Numbered from the stretch's first letter, positions 1 through 9,166 are shown. The stretch is 39,688 nt of DNA from Bacteroidota bacterium (GCA_026391975.1 JAPLDB010000118.1:10666-50353), one strand, 5' to 3'. Notes: generated by a model from the sequence alone, not told the origin. Program-made: numbers and translations.

Positions 1-332
1 TGCGTTTGCTTTTTGATCAGAATATTTCTTCCCGGTTAGTTACGCAATTGAGTGACTTGTTCCCGGATTCTGTTCATACATCAAAAGTAGGATTGGAAAG
101 AGAAGATGATTTTGTTGTCTGGGAGTTTGCGAAGAGTAAGGAGATGACAATCGTTACAAAGGATTCCGATATTTATGACATTGGATTGGTGAAAGGTTTC
201 CCGCCAAAAATTATCTGGATAAGAAGTGGAAACATATCGTCAGCATACATTCAAAATCTTATCCGGAGAAATCATTTACGGATTCTGAATTTCATTAAGA
301 GCGAAGATCAATTTTGCATTGAATTAAAATGA
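1..332 (+). CDS. DUF5615 family PIN-like protein (5' end cut by window)
   Basis: Probable toxin-type ribonuclease of the DUF5615 PIN-like family, which usually pairs with a small DUF433 antitoxin encoded just upstream. The ORF track starts at a TTG, but the first bases (tgcgtttgct) fit an ATG whose A lies one base before the window. That gives an N-terminus MRLLFDQN, the usual family opening. The acidic residues in FDQN (near residue 5) and in TKDSD (near residue 53) match the expected metal-binding positions. About 110 residues is normal for the family. The stop overlaps the start of the next gene (ATGA), so the two are probably translationally coupled. The expected antitoxin would lie outside the window. 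Family assignment is confident; toxin activity is inferred. Confidence 0.8.
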   Translation, partial: RLLFDQNISSRLVTQLSDLFPDSVHTSKVGLEREDDFVVWEFAKSKEMTIVTKDSDIYDIGLVKGFPPKIIWIRSGNISSAYIQNLIRRNHLRILNFIKSEDQFCIELK

Positions 333-1123
333 GTAAAGAAAGTTTTCAGGTTCTTACAATGGCTGATTTTTCAGCAAAAGGCGAAAGCCCCGAAATTCTT
401 TTTTGGGTTGGCTGTGCCGGCAGTTTTGATGAGCGCGCCCAGAAAATCACAAAAGCCGTTGCTAAAATTCTGCATCATTGCGATGTGAAATTTGCGGTGC
501 TCGGAACAGAAGAAAGCTGTACGGGCGACCCGGCCAAAAGAGCGGGCAATGAATTTCTTTTTCAGATGCAGGCAATGATGAACATTCAGGTATTGAATGG
601 TTATGACGTAAAAAAAATCGTGACTGCCTGTCCGCATTGTTTCAATACCCTGAAGAATGAATATCCTGAGCTAGGCGGTAACTATGAAGTAGTTCATCAT
701 ACTGAATTACTCCAGCAACTAATCTCTGAAGGAAAGCTGAAAGTAAGTGGTGGTAATTTTACAGGGAAACGAATTGTTTTTCACGATCCTTGTTACTTAG
801 GCAGGGGAAATAATGTGTACGAAGCACCTCGTGATGTCATACAAAAACTCGATGCGGAGTTGCATGAGATGAAACGTTCCCGATCCAATGGATTTTGCTG
901 TGGTGCCGGCGGCGGACAAATGTTCAAAGAACCGGAACATGGAAGCAAAGATGTGAATGTGGAACGCACAGAAGAAGCGCTGGCTCTTTCTCCAAATGTA
1001 ATTGCAGTCGGTTGCCCTTTTTGTATGACGATGATGACTGACGGTGTGAAAAACTTCAACAAGGAAGATGAAGTGAAAGTGCTTGATGTGGCTGAGCTCA
1101 TCGCCCAGGCGAATGAACTATAA
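329..1123 (+). CDS. (Fe-S)-binding protein with CCG (cysteine-rich) domains
   Basis: Cysteine-rich protein of the heterodisulfide reductase B/GlcF/LutA type, probably an electron-transfer subunit in the cytoplasm. Cysteine motifs run in order: WVGCAGSF near residue 28, ACPHC near residue 100, HDPCYLGR near residue 152, FCCGAGGG near residue 190 and GCPFC near residue 230. This is the pattern of two CCG half-domains that bind an Fe-S cluster. The length of 264 residues suits the short Bacteroidota form, which is normally encoded beside a larger membrane-anchored 4Fe-4S partner. No such partner is visible here. The gene overlaps the upstream DUF5615 gene by 4 bp, an unusual neighbour. The exact redox partner is unknown. 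Confidence 0.85.
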   Translation: MSKESFQVLTMADFSAKGESPEILFWVGCAGSFDERAQKITKAVAKILHHCDVKFAVLGTEESCTGDPAKRAGNEFLFQMQAMMNIQVLNGYDVKKIVTACPHCFNTLKNEYPELGGNYEVVHHTELLQQLISEGKLKVSGGNFTGKRIVFHDPCYLGRGNNVYEAPRDVIQKLDAELHEMKRSRSNGFCCGAGGGQMFKEPEHGSKDVNVERTEEALALSPNVIAVGCPFCMTMMTDGVKNFNKEDEVKVLDVAELIAQANEL

Positions 1124-1152
1124 GCACCTCTTTTAAAATGGATATTGATTTT

Positions 1153-1210
1153 GTATTCGATATTCGTAAATTCGAAGGCATTCGTTATTCGTACAACCGT
1201 TATTCGTACA
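1153..1210. repeat. attcgta-type degenerate word repeat
   Basis: The short spacer between two convergent genes is filled with variants of the word attcgta (for example tattcgtaaattcg and gttattcgtac). The same word family recurs at about 20264-20328. It looks like a dispersed AT-rich intergenic repeat rather than a coding or regulatory element. Confidence 0.6.
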
Positions 1211-1211
1211 T

Positions 1212-3323
1212 CTACTTCTCACCGAGATTGTACAGCATAAACGACAGCACATCCGTCATCTCTTCAATCTGCTTTGCCACAGGCTTGCTTGAGCCCAGCG
1301 CCGTAGCACCTGCATGACCGGCATTGATGTCCACTCGAATCAGGACAGGATTTTCTCCATGATATTTTTCCTGTAACGTGGCAAGGAATTTAAATGAATG
1401 TGCAGGAACTACGCGGTCATCATGATCGCCTGTTGTTACAAGTGTAGCAGGATATTTAACTCCTTCTTTGATATTGTGCAGCGGAGAATATTTATAGAGA
1501 TAGTCAAACCCTTCTTTTGTTTCGCTGGAACCGTAGTCGCCTTTCCATGCCCAGCCAATGGTGAACTTGTGGTAACGCAGCATGTCTAGCACACCAACAT
1601 TCGGCAATGCAACTTTGAAGAGGTCTGGTCGCTGTGTCATTACAGCACCTACAAGCAATCCGCCGTTGGAGCGACCGCCAATGGCAAGTTTGGAGGATGA
1701 AGTGTATTTGTTGTCAATTAAATATTGTGCAGCTGCAATGAAATCATCAAATACATTTTGCTTTTTTTCTTTCGTTCCTGCTTCATGCCACTTTTCGCCG
1801 AACTCGCCGCCGCCCCGTAAACTCGGCATCGCAAATACACCGCCATGTTCCAGAAAAACTAGTCTGTCCATTTTGAAATCAGGCGTCTTGCTGATGTTGA
1901 ATCCACCGTAACCGAACAACAGCGTGGGGTTTGTTCCGTCCATCTTCATATCCTTTTTATGAACGATGAACATCGGGATTTTTGTTCCGTCCTTACTTTC
2001 GTAAAATTTTTGTTCAGTGATATAATCATCACTCTTAAAGTTGATCTGTGGTCTGAAATAAACTTCACTCTCCTGCATCCTGAAATTATATTGATAGATA
2101 ACAGGCGGCGAAGTGAATGTAGTGAGTGAGTAAAACAAATTCTGGTCTTTGTTGTCACTACTGAGTTCTTCAACTGTTCCGATGCCTTCGATCTTAATAT
2201 CCTTTACAAATCCGCCGCGCCTGTTATAAACCTTCAGCCGGCTTGAGGCATTTTCCATATACTGGCAAACAAAATTATAACTTGCAGATATGACTTTCTG
2301 CATCACATTCTGTCCTTCTGCAATGATTACACGCGGAGGTGCTTCCGGCTTGTTGATGTCAATGGCAATCAATTTGTAATTAGAAGCGCCTTTGTCGGTT
2401 CTGATATAGAAAATATTGCTGTCATTGTCAATTACATCGTATTCATTCTTAAAGTCACTTACAAGGGTGATCCATTTTCCATCGCCTTTCTTCAGGTCCT
2501 GAACCATAAGGTTGTTTCCGCTTGTTCCCTCAGAGCCTGAAAGAACCAGATAGCGTTCGTCTTCAGTAACACCTGCTCCAAAGTTCCGTTGTGGATGGTC
2601 TTTGTCTGTATATATCAAAATGTCATACTTCTGTTCATTTCCAACCTGATGGAAATAAACTTTATGATGCTGATTTGAACCCTTCAATACACTGCTTGAA
2701 TCCGGAGCATCATAACGGGAATAATAAAAGCCTTTTCCCCGCCAGGAGATGCCGGAAAATTTCACCCATTGTAATTTGTCATGCCACTGTTTTCCATTGT
2801 CAATATTCATCACATAGATCTCACTCCAGTCGCTGCCGGCACGGGAAATAGAGTAGGCGAGGTTTTTTCCGTCTTTGGCAACAGAAACATTGCCAAGGTT
2901 TACGGTGCCATCAGCACTAAGTGTATTCGGATCAAAAAATGGAACAGGCTTGCCCTTCATATCCCGGATGATATTTAGCACATACTGGTTTTGCAATCCA
3001 TCATTCATATGCACGAAGTAGTGATTGCCGCCTTTGAAAGGCACTGATGACTTTGGATAATTCCACAATTCCGTCAGCCGGTTTTTGATTTCTCCGCGAA
3101 ATGGAATTTTGGAAATATAGTCTTCAGTAATTTTGTTCTGCTGTTGAACCCATGCAGCGGTTTCTTCGCTCCTATCGTCTTCCAGCCAGCGGTATGGGTC
3201 AGGGACCTTCGTGCCGAAGTATGTATCAACGGTATCAGTTTTCCGGGTGGGAGGATATTTTAATTGAGCCGATGCAAAGACTGAAAGGAGCAGGGCAAGG
3301 GCAAGGAGAGTACTTTTTTTCAT
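1212..3323 (-). CDS. Prolyl oligopeptidase family serine peptidase (S9A), exported
   Basis: Serine peptidase expected to cleave after proline in short peptides. The N-terminus MKKSTLLALALLLSVFASAQ is a clear signal peptide, so the enzyme should act in the periplasm or outside. An N-terminal beta-propeller region (about residues 25-430) precedes the alpha/beta hydrolase domain. The nucleophile Ser sits in GGRSNGG near residue 550, the Asp in GDHDDRV near 635 and the His in NAGHAG near 667, so the triad is intact. At 703 residues it has full family length. The gene ends with TAG, followed four codons later by TAA. It is last in the minus-strand run that begins at ribD, but 288 bp with a long hairpin separate it from the glycosylase gene. 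A possible -7 box (TATCTTTC) ends about 27 nt before the start, so it may have its own promoter. Confidence 0.95.
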   Translation of the reverse strand: MKKSTLLALALLLSVFASAQLKYPPTRKTDTVDTYFGTKVPDPYRWLEDDRSEETAAWVQQQNKITEDYISKIPFRGEIKNRLTELWNYPKSSVPFKGGNHYFVHMNDGLQNQYVLNIIRDMKGKPVPFFDPNTLSADGTVNLGNVSVAKDGKNLAYSISRAGSDWSEIYVMNIDNGKQWHDKLQWVKFSGISWRGKGFYYSRYDAPDSSSVLKGSNQHHKVYFHQVGNEQKYDILIYTDKDHPQRNFGAGVTEDERYLVLSGSEGTSGNNLMVQDLKKGDGKWITLVSDFKNEYDVIDNDSNIFYIRTDKGASNYKLIAIDINKPEAPPRVIIAEGQNVMQKVISASYNFVCQYMENASSRLKVYNRRGGFVKDIKIEGIGTVEELSSDNKDQNLFYSLTTFTSPPVIYQYNFRMQESEVYFRPQINFKSDDYITEQKFYESKDGTKIPMFIVHKKDMKMDGTNPTLLFGYGGFNISKTPDFKMDRLVFLEHGGVFAMPSLRGGGEFGEKWHEAGTKEKKQNVFDDFIAAAQYLIDNKYTSSSKLAIGGRSNGGLLVGAVMTQRPDLFKVALPNVGVLDMLRYHKFTIGWAWKGDYGSSETKEGFDYLYKYSPLHNIKEGVKYPATLVTTGDHDDRVVPAHSFKFLATLQEKYHGENPVLIRVDINAGHAGATALGSSKPVAKQIEEMTDVLSFMLYNLGEK

Positions 3324-3383
3324 AGAGATTTTTGAGGCGATAAAAATAGAGAAAGATATGTGAATCTTTTAAAAGTATTTGGC

Positions 3384-3558
3384 AGTGGCTCAGTTTGATT
3401 TCTAGAGATTCCTCACTCCGTTCGGAATGACCCTGAATAGGTTGAAAATTGGCGGAAGAATAAATTTGCGGACAGGGGGCAAATTTATTCTTCCACCAAC
3501 TCACAATTTATAGCCTGTCATTCCGAACGGAGTGAGGAATCTCTCAAACTGAGCCACT
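3384..3558. repeat. Nested inverted repeat (dispersed Bacteroidota palindromic element)
   Basis: A 175-bp structure with three nested, perfectly complementary arm pairs: 3384-3398 with 3544-3558 (15 bp), 3404-3431 with 3517-3544 (28 bp) and 3454-3469 with 3479-3494 (16 bp). The 28-bp arm contains ctcactccgttcggaatgac, a word that I recall as widely dispersed in Bacteroidota genomes and that reads as SERSEES when translated. In RNA it could form one very long hairpin lying in the leader of the prolyl oligopeptidase gene. Whether it is a mobile repeat, a processing site or an attenuator cannot be told from one copy. Confidence 0.85.
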
Positions 3559-3611
3559 ATCAAGCAATCGTTAAGGAGTGCGAATTAACCTTTGGCGGTT
3601 TTAGAGGAGGA

Positions 3612-4190
3612 TTAATTCACCTTCAACACAAACCTGTAAGGATAATGCGCCGCTTCACCTGCACTTTCTACACCGATCCGTTTGCTTACAGTTACCTTTT
3701 TGGGATCAACGATGAGTTTCTTGTCCTCAATCCAGATTTTATCTGAAAGTAAATCAATGCCTGAATGAATTTTATTAATACCCAGTGCAACTCCTACCGT
3801 TCCCGGTCCGCCTGAAATATTTTTTTTGAGTTCTTTCATTCCTCTCCGTTTCAAAATCGTTTCTATGCCATGTGTAGGATGAACGGCGCGGATTAAAACT
3901 GCATCAGGAATATCTTTTTTATTCGTAACAACATTAAAGAGGTGATGGATTCCGTAACAGATGTAAACATAGGCAGTCCCCGGATCGGCATACATGTGTT
4001 CATTGCGCGCAGTTCTCTTTCCGCCAAAGGAATGAGATGCCCTGTCTGTCAAACCGATGTATGCTTCCGTTTCGGTAATAATACCTCCGGTAAGTTTGTT
4101 ATTAAAATTCGTAAACAGATATTTCCCCAGTAATTCACGCGCAATCAAAACAACGTCATCTCTATGATAAAAATTTCTTTTCAACTTCAT
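3612..4190 (-). CDS. DNA-3-methyladenine glycosylase (AAG/MPG family)
   Basis: Base-excision repair enzyme that removes alkylated purines such as 3-methyladenine from DNA. The protein is 192 residues, standard for the bacterial AAG (Pur_DNA_glyco) family. Signature stretches are ARELLGKYL near residue 17, TETEAYIG near 40 with the catalytic Glu, the ASHSFGGKRTARNEHMY block near 52-68, and AYVYICYGIHHLFNVVT near 73-90. It sits 81 bp downstream of recQ on the same strand, separated by word repeats, so it may belong to a repair-flavoured operon. No truncation or missing motif was seen. Confidence 0.93.
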   Translation of the reverse strand: MKLKRNFYHRDDVVLIARELLGKYLFTNFNNKLTGGIITETEAYIGLTDRASHSFGGKRTARNEHMYADPGTAYVYICYGIHHLFNVVTNKKDIPDAVLIRAVHPTHGIETILKRRGMKELKKNISGGPGTVGVALGINKIHSGIDLLSDKIWIEDKKLIVDPKKVTVSKRIGVESAGEAAHYPYRFVLKVN

Positions 4191-4207
4191 AATCGCTTAT
4201 TCCTGAT

Positions 4208-4270
4208 TGCCTGTTGTCTATTGGCTGTTCTTTTAACTTCTAACTTATGACTTTTAACTTTTGCCTTCTC
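4208..4270. repeat. aactt/tgactttt word repeat
   Basis: The spacer between recQ and the glycosylase gene is made of variants of ttctaacttatgactttt. The same word family fills about 34367-34513. In both places the flanking genes are on the minus strand, so their transcripts would carry the purine-rich complement. Confidence 0.6.
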
Positions 4271-4271
4271 T

Positions 4272-6182
4272 TTATCCGTTCCATTTCAACAAATTTCCCT
4301 CAGCATATGATATCCTCTCATTGTCAATCAACCACTCAATCACTTTGATGCTTTTATCCTGCCTGGCTTCTTTAATATGATTGACGAGTTCACTCAATTC
4401 AAGTGAATGACTTACGAGTGTCATTTTTATCTGCGTTTCAATTGTTTCAAATTCGAAATCGCTGACATCGATTTTATTTCGCTTCAGGCAATAGTCACAA
4501 ACTCCGCAACGCTGATCTCTGATCTCTCCGAAGTACTCAAGCAACATCTGGCTTCTGCACTTTGTCGGTTGCGTTGTGTACCGGATCATAGCGCGAACGC
4601 GTTTCATAAAGCGTTCTTTTCGAAGTGCAAGATTTTGTCTGTCGATATGTACATCTCTTTCATCCAGACGCTCTTCTGTAAATGTTAGTTGCGGTGCATC
4701 TGTTGCAGGAACATAGCTGAGTATCTGAAGTTTTTCAAGTTGCTTCAGCGATTCAATTAATTCTTCTTTGGAGATAGCGGCACGCTGACATAAAATATTT
4801 TCATTCACCTGAACATAATCATCAAAGACGCCTTCGTGTGAACGTAATATTGTTTTTATAAGATGATCAAATTTCGGATGGCGAACCTGGAATTCATAAA
4901 GCTCATCATATTTTGCAATGATGTGCAGTCGTGAATGGAGATCGGCTGCATCGCTGAGCGCCAGCAGCCCTTCCATTTCCAGCACTTTGATGCATGGATG
5001 TACGGTGGCCGGCAGCATTTTGTAAGATTTGCTGAAATGCGTAATGTCGAAATCATAGCTCACGCCTTTGCCCGAACCTACCGGCAACTGGTAGTAGTTT
5101 GCAAGTGCATTATAAACACGAAGTATTTCTTTCGTCTCAGGAAAACTGAGTTGTGCACGATAGGTCAATTCTTCAATGTCGCTTTGGTTGTACAGCAAAA
5201 CGGCATATGCCTTTTCTTCATCACGACCTGCCCGGCCCGCTTCCTGGAAATAGGCTTCCGGACTTTCAGGCAGATCAAGATGCACCACAAAGCGCACATT
5301 GCCTTTGTCAATGCCCATACCGAAAGCATTTGTTGCCACGATGACGCGTACTTTTTCATTCATCCAGTCTTCCTGAACAGTGCTGCGGATTGAAGCACTC
5401 AGTCCTGCATGGTAATAAGAAGCTTTTATTTTTTGCTTTTGCAAATATTCAGCTACCTCTTTGGTTTTTTTTCTGTTGCGAACGTAAATAACTCCTGTTC
5501 CTCTGACGTTAGAGATCACATTGAGCAGTTTTTTCATTTTGTCTTCCTCGTGGAAAACTACATAGGACAAGTTTTTCCGCTCAAAGCTTTTTCTGAAAAT
5601 ATTTTCGGTTTTGAATTTGAGCTTTTCCTGTATGTCAGATTGTACCTCAGGCGTAGCTGTTGCCGTTAGCGCAAGAATTGGAGTGTCGGGAATCAATTCT
5701 CTGATTTCAGCGATCTGCAAATAAGGCGGACGAAAATCATATCCCCATTGAGAAATACAGTGAGCTTCATCAATGGCCAGCAGGTTCACCTTCATGTTTT
5801 GAACAGATGCGCGGAAAAGTTCCGTTGCAAGTCGTTCAGGAGTAACATATAAAAACTTTGTTTTCCCGTATGAAGCATTTGCCAGTGCAATTTCAATTTC
5901 ATTGCGTTTCATTCCGCTCATGATGGCAACCGCAGAAATTCCTCTTTTCTTCAGGGCTTCAACCTGGTCTTTAATGAGCGAGATCAGCGGAGATACCACA
6001 ATGCAAACGCCTTCATTTGCCATTGCAGGAACCTGAAAGCAGATTGACTTTCCTCCGCCGGTTGGCATCAGGGCAAGGGTATCCCTTCCTTCCAGTACAG
6101 AAAGAATGATGTCTTCTTGCAGCGGTCTGAAAGCGTTGTGACCCCAGTAGGTTTGCAATATATCCCTGATCTTGTTTTTCAC
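4272..6182 (-). CDS. recQ: RecQ-family ATP-dependent DNA helicase
   Basis: Superfamily 2 helicase unwinding DNA 3'-5' in recombination and fork repair. Walker A MPTGGGKS lies near residue 40, DEAHCISQWGYDFR near 137, and the helicase C-terminal signature ATNAFGMGIDKGNVRFVVH near 285. A zinc-binding cysteine cluster (CRSQMLLEYFGE followed by CGVCDYC) lies near 545-570. A winged-helix region may follow, but I see no clear HRDC domain. At 636 residues it resembles the shorter RecQ type common in Bacteroidota, which often coexists with a longer RecQ, so the symbol should be read as family level. It starts 9 bp after the M42 peptidase gene, indicating one operon. Confidence 0.93.
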   Translation of the reverse strand: MKNKIRDILQTYWGHNAFRPLQEDIILSVLEGRDTLALMPTGGGKSICFQVPAMANEGVCIVVSPLISLIKDQVEALKKRGISAVAIMSGMKRNEIEIALANASYGKTKFLYVTPERLATELFRASVQNMKVNLLAIDEAHCISQWGYDFRPPYLQIAEIRELIPDTPILALTATATPEVQSDIQEKLKFKTENIFRKSFERKNLSYVVFHEEDKMKKLLNVISNVRGTGVIYVRNRKKTKEVAEYLQKQKIKASYYHAGLSASIRSTVQEDWMNEKVRVIVATNAFGMGIDKGNVRFVVHLDLPESPEAYFQEAGRAGRDEEKAYAVLLYNQSDIEELTYRAQLSFPETKEILRVYNALANYYQLPVGSGKGVSYDFDITHFSKSYKMLPATVHPCIKVLEMEGLLALSDAADLHSRLHIIAKYDELYEFQVRHPKFDHLIKTILRSHEGVFDDYVQVNENILCQRAAISKEELIESLKQLEKLQILSYVPATDAPQLTFTEERLDERDVHIDRQNLALRKERFMKRVRAMIRYTTQPTKCRSQMLLEYFGEIRDQRCGVCDYCLKRNKIDVSDFEFETIETQIKMTLVSHSLELSELVNHIKEARQDKSIKVIEWLIDNERISYAEGNLLKWNG

Positions 6183-6191
6183 TCTTATTCT

Positions 6192-7106
6192 TTACAATTT
6201 CTCCATTAGATATTGATAAAGCTTCAGCATTGCATCTATGTCTTTCTTATGTACCTTTTCATCAGGTGTATGTACGTTGTCTTCGGGTGCGCCAATAAAA
6301 CACCAGTCAATAGGGTAGGGGGCTTTCTGAATTTCCGTGCCGTCACTTCCACCACTCCCTTCTACTTCGAGTTGAAAAGAAATTCCACTTTCTTTAGCGA
6401 GAGAAATAATTCTTTCGACGTACACCCTTCTTGGAATTCCGGTATCGCGCAAACTGATCACTACGCCATTCCCATGCGGAACACCTTCAGTCACCCATGT
6501 AATATCGGAAATGAGAGACTGTTTAACATTAAATATTTCGTACAAAAACTTCGCAAGATATGATGCGCTGCCACCGCCATGTTCTTCCCAGCAACTAAAA
6601 GCAATTGCTCCGTCAGTCATTGTTTCACAGAGCTTCAGTGCATTCCACACGCCAAGCCTGTTGTCGAGGTAACAGCACTGAACATAGTTTTTGTCTTCGC
6701 GGAATACCGGTTTGTAAGTTAGTTCTGTGCCTCTGTCAATTTCCCTGTGGTACTTGCAGGAAAGCTTGCTTTCGTTTTTATCATTCACGAGGGAACATTC
6801 AATTTTTCCATGGCTGTCTTCGCCAAGCAGAATTGCTCCCGTCTCAGTAGCAGGCCCTCCGATTTTCACCAACTGATTTTTATAACGGACTGTATAGCCG
6901 ATAGAATCAATGTGTGCATAAACAGCAGTACGTGGTTTCCCGAATACCAGCACAATACAATTCTGAAACCCATCTCCTTCAAATACCTGTGGTTGTGATT
7001 TCCAGTTCTTGCTGTTTGCTTTGATATAATCAAGTAAGAATGCACGCATCGCCCCTTCGTTTCCGGAAGGAGCATGGATGGCACAAAGTTGTTTTAGCAA
7101 TTGCAT
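6192..7106 (-). CDS. M42-like (M20/M42 clan) metallopeptidase
   Basis: Zinc or cobalt-dependent aminopeptidase-like hydrolase of clan MH. Likely metal ligands and catalytic residues are present: His in YAHIDSIG near residue 65, Asp in LDNRLGV near 148, the Glu pair in CWEEHGGG near 172, Asp in SDITW near 198 and His in NVHTPDEK near 283. At 304 residues it is shorter than typical M42 enzymes (about 340-360), suggesting a reduced dimerisation (PDZ-like) insert. There is no signal peptide, so it should be cytoplasmic. It sits 8 bp after ribD and 9 bp before recQ, tightly inside the operon. The natural substrate is unknown. Confidence 0.8.
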   Translation of the reverse strand: MQLLKQLCAIHAPSGNEGAMRAFLLDYIKANSKNWKSQPQVFEGDGFQNCIVLVFGKPRTAVYAHIDSIGYTVRYKNQLVKIGGPATETGAILLGEDSHGKIECSLVNDKNESKLSCKYHREIDRGTELTYKPVFREDKNYVQCCYLDNRLGVWNALKLCETMTDGAIAFSCWEEHGGGSASYLAKFLYEIFNVKQSLISDITWVTEGVPHGNGVVISLRDTGIPRRVYVERIISLAKESGISFQLEVEGSGGSDGTEIQKAPYPIDWCFIGAPEDNVHTPDEKVHKKDIDAMLKLYQYLMEKL

Positions 7107-7114
7107 AATTCAGC

Positions 7115-8161
7115 TTATTGGTTTCTAAGAAAATATAACCTGTCATTAAGGATATTTTCCTCATGTATCTTTTTAGAAAAATTAATCTGTGGCGCCTTTA
7201 TTCCATCATTCAAAAATTTATCTGCGATGAAAATCCTGGCTTCATCCCAGAGGTTTTGATCAATAAAGTGTTGAAGCGTGATCCTTCCACCTTCAACAAT
7301 TAAAGATTGAATATTGCGTTTGTAAAGTTCGGTGAGAATGGAAACTAAAGTGTTTTTTTTGAAATCAATTGCAATCCACTCATTACCTTCTTGCTTTAAA
7401 TTTTTTGTTTCGGAAAAAACAACCGTTGGTGCATCGGCATTAAGGACATTCGCATTCGCTTCAATTGTATCGTCTGGATCTATTATAATTCTTATGGGAT
7501 TTCTTCCTGTCCAGTCGCGTACCGTGAGTCTTGCGTTGTCGACTTTAACGGTAATTGCACCTACAAGTATTGCCTGTTCATCGCTTCTCCATTTATGAGA
7601 ATGCTTATGCGAATAGGCATTGCTGATCATTCGGTTTTCTTCTGTAGTATTTGCAGGAGCAATAAACTGATCCATGCTTTGTGCCCACTTCAGTATAATG
7701 TAGGGGCGCTTCTTTTCGTGAAAAGTAAAAAAACGTTTGTTGATTTCACGGCATTCTTTTTCCAGAATTCCCTCGTGAACTTCAATGCCTGCAGCTTTGA
7801 GTTTTTTGATCCCTTGCCCATTCACTTCCGCAAAAGTATCGGAGCATCCGATGGTGACCTTTGGAATTTCCTTTTCAATTATAAGATCAGCACATGGAGG
7901 AGTCTTACCAAAATGGGAACAGGGTTCCAGAGAGACGTAAAGGTGTGATTGCTTTAGAATGCCGGCTCCGTGTTTTTGAATGACTTCATTGATCGCATTC
8001 ACCTCAGCATGTGCTTGACCAAACTGCTGATGAAATCCTTCGCCAATGATTTTGCCATCATGTAGGATCACGCAGCCAACAAGCGGGTTGGGCGCAACAT
8101 TGCCCAATCCGTTTGAGGCAAGCTCAAGGCAGCGGGACATATACAGTTCGTCGGTAGTCAT
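7115..8161 (-). CDS. ribD: Bifunctional riboflavin biosynthesis deaminase/reductase
   Basis: Catalyses two consecutive riboflavin steps: deamination of the diaminopyrimidine intermediate, then NADPH-dependent reduction of the ribosyl side chain. The N-terminal cytidine-deaminase-like domain has HAEVNAI near residue 50 and PCSHFGKTPPC near 78-88, the zinc site. The C-terminal reductase domain begins near 150 and includes KWAQSMDQ and LIVEGG. The length of 348 residues is normal. It is the first gene of the minus-strand run, divergent from prmC across 99 bp. A Bacteroidota-type -7 box (TACTTTCG) ends only 6 nt before its ATG, so its leader is probably very short. Confidence 0.96.
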   Translation of the reverse strand: MTTDELYMSRCLELASNGLGNVAPNPLVGCVILHDGKIIGEGFHQQFGQAHAEVNAINEVIQKHGAGILKQSHLYVSLEPCSHFGKTPPCADLIIEKEIPKVTIGCSDTFAEVNGQGIKKLKAAGIEVHEGILEKECREINKRFFTFHEKKRPYIILKWAQSMDQFIAPANTTEENRMISNAYSHKHSHKWRSDEQAILVGAITVKVDNARLTVRDWTGRNPIRIIIDPDDTIEANANVLNADAPTVVFSETKNLKQEGNEWIAIDFKKNTLVSILTELYKRNIQSLIVEGGRITLQHFIDQNLWDEARIFIADKFLNDGIKAPQINFSKKIHEENILNDRLYFLRNQ

Positions 8162-8167
8162 TGTTTG

Positions 8168-8175
8168 CGAAAGTA
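8168..8175 (-). promoter_or_regulatory. Putative -7 box TACTTTCG of ribD
   Basis: Read on the minus strand, TACTTTCG matches the Bacteroidota -7 consensus TAnnTTTG with one change. It ends 6 nt before the ribD start codon, implying a leaderless or nearly leaderless transcript. I saw no convincing -33 TTTG partner, so this is tentative. Confidence 0.45.
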
Positions 8176-8260
8176 ACGTTTTGATTTTTCTCTTCAGGAA
8201 AAAATAATAAGGATATTACATTAGACCGGAGAAGCACTTTTGCCTTTCTTTGCGTCAGGG

Positions 8261-9166
8261 ATGAAAACAGTCAGTGCATTTATTGAGCAGGCAAAACAGG
8301 AACTTCAGCATTTGTACGATGATTCTGAATTGCAGCTAATCGCCTTTTTTTTGTTAGAGGATGTAATGGGATTCTCCCGGACTGACCTGCAATTGCGAAG
8401 TAATCAGGATCTTGACCAAAAATCGTTGGAAAGATTAAATGATTTTGTCCTGCAATTGAAAGCAGGCAGACCACTGCAATATGTTTTGGGATATGCGTGG
8501 TTTTCAGGGATGAAATTTATTGTCAATGAAAACGTATTGATTCCTCGCCCCGAAACCGAAGAGCTTGTAGAGTGGATAATTTCTCATCACGAAAATCTTA
8601 ATGGTTTTCGGGCTCGGAACTCTATACTCAATTCTCATATCTCAGCAATGGATATTGGTACCGGGAGCGGTTGCATTGCAGTCTCGATCAAAAAAGCATT
8701 GCCTGCTGCTACCGTTCATGGAATTGATATTTCTGAAGAAGCGCTTCTTGTAGCAAAGCAAAATGCCGAAGCGAATGCTGCTGCTGTTAATTTTTTCCAA
8801 GACGATATTTTATCGATGGATTTTCAAAATTCAACAGGAGAGAAGTTCGATATAATCGTAAGTAACCCTCCATACATCAGGAAAAGTGAAATGAATTCAA
8901 TGGCTCCTCAGGTCAAAGATCATGAGCCACATACCGCCCTTTTTGTTCAGGATGAAGATCCTTTAATTTTTTACATCGCAATCGCTGATTTTGCAAAAAC
9001 ACATTTGAAAGAAAATGGACAGCTTTTTTTTGAGATCAATGCAACCCTAGGCACTGAGGTCAGAGATCTTTTATTAAAAAAGGGTTTCCTAAATGTCGAA
9101 TTAAAAAAAGACATCTCCGGCAATTTCAGAATGGTTAGGGCTGTTCCTAACCACCTAACGACTTAA
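8261..9166 (+). CDS. prmC: Peptide chain release factor N5-glutamine methyltransferase
   Basis: Methylates the Gln of the GGQ motif in release factors RF1 and RF2 using S-adenosylmethionine. The SAM-binding motif DIGTGSGCIAVS lies near residue 130 and the catalytic NPPY motif (SNPPYI) near 205. The upstream stretch PLQYVLGYAWFSGMKFIVNENVLIPRPETEEL carries the family's substrate-side signature. I chose the ATG at 8261 rather than the track's TTG at 8240, because the extra seven residues are unlike family N-termini. This gives 301 residues, close to the usual 280-300. The gene converges on rimO across a spacer of word repeats. Confidence 0.94.
   Translation: MKTVSAFIEQAKQELQHLYDDSELQLIAFFLLEDVMGFSRTDLQLRSNQDLDQKSLERLNDFVLQLKAGRPLQYVLGYAWFSGMKFIVNENVLIPRPETEELVEWIISHHENLNGFRARNSILNSHISAMDIGTGSGCIAVSIKKALPAATVHGIDISEEALLVAKQNAEANAAAVNFFQDDILSMDFQNSTGEKFDIIVSNPPYIRKSEMNSMAPQVKDHEPHTALFVQDEDPLIFYIAIADFAKTHLKENGQLFFEINATLGTEVRDLLLKKGFLNVELKKDISGNFRMVRAVPNHLTT

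Noticed and set aside
3235-3504. 89-codon minus-strand ORF containing SERSEES
   Set aside because: It is the translation of the dispersed inverted repeat running into the peptidase leader, not a protein-coding gene.
4935-5393. 152-codon plus-strand ORF inside recQ
   Set aside because: It is an antisense shadow of a well-conserved helicase frame with no promoter or domain of its own.
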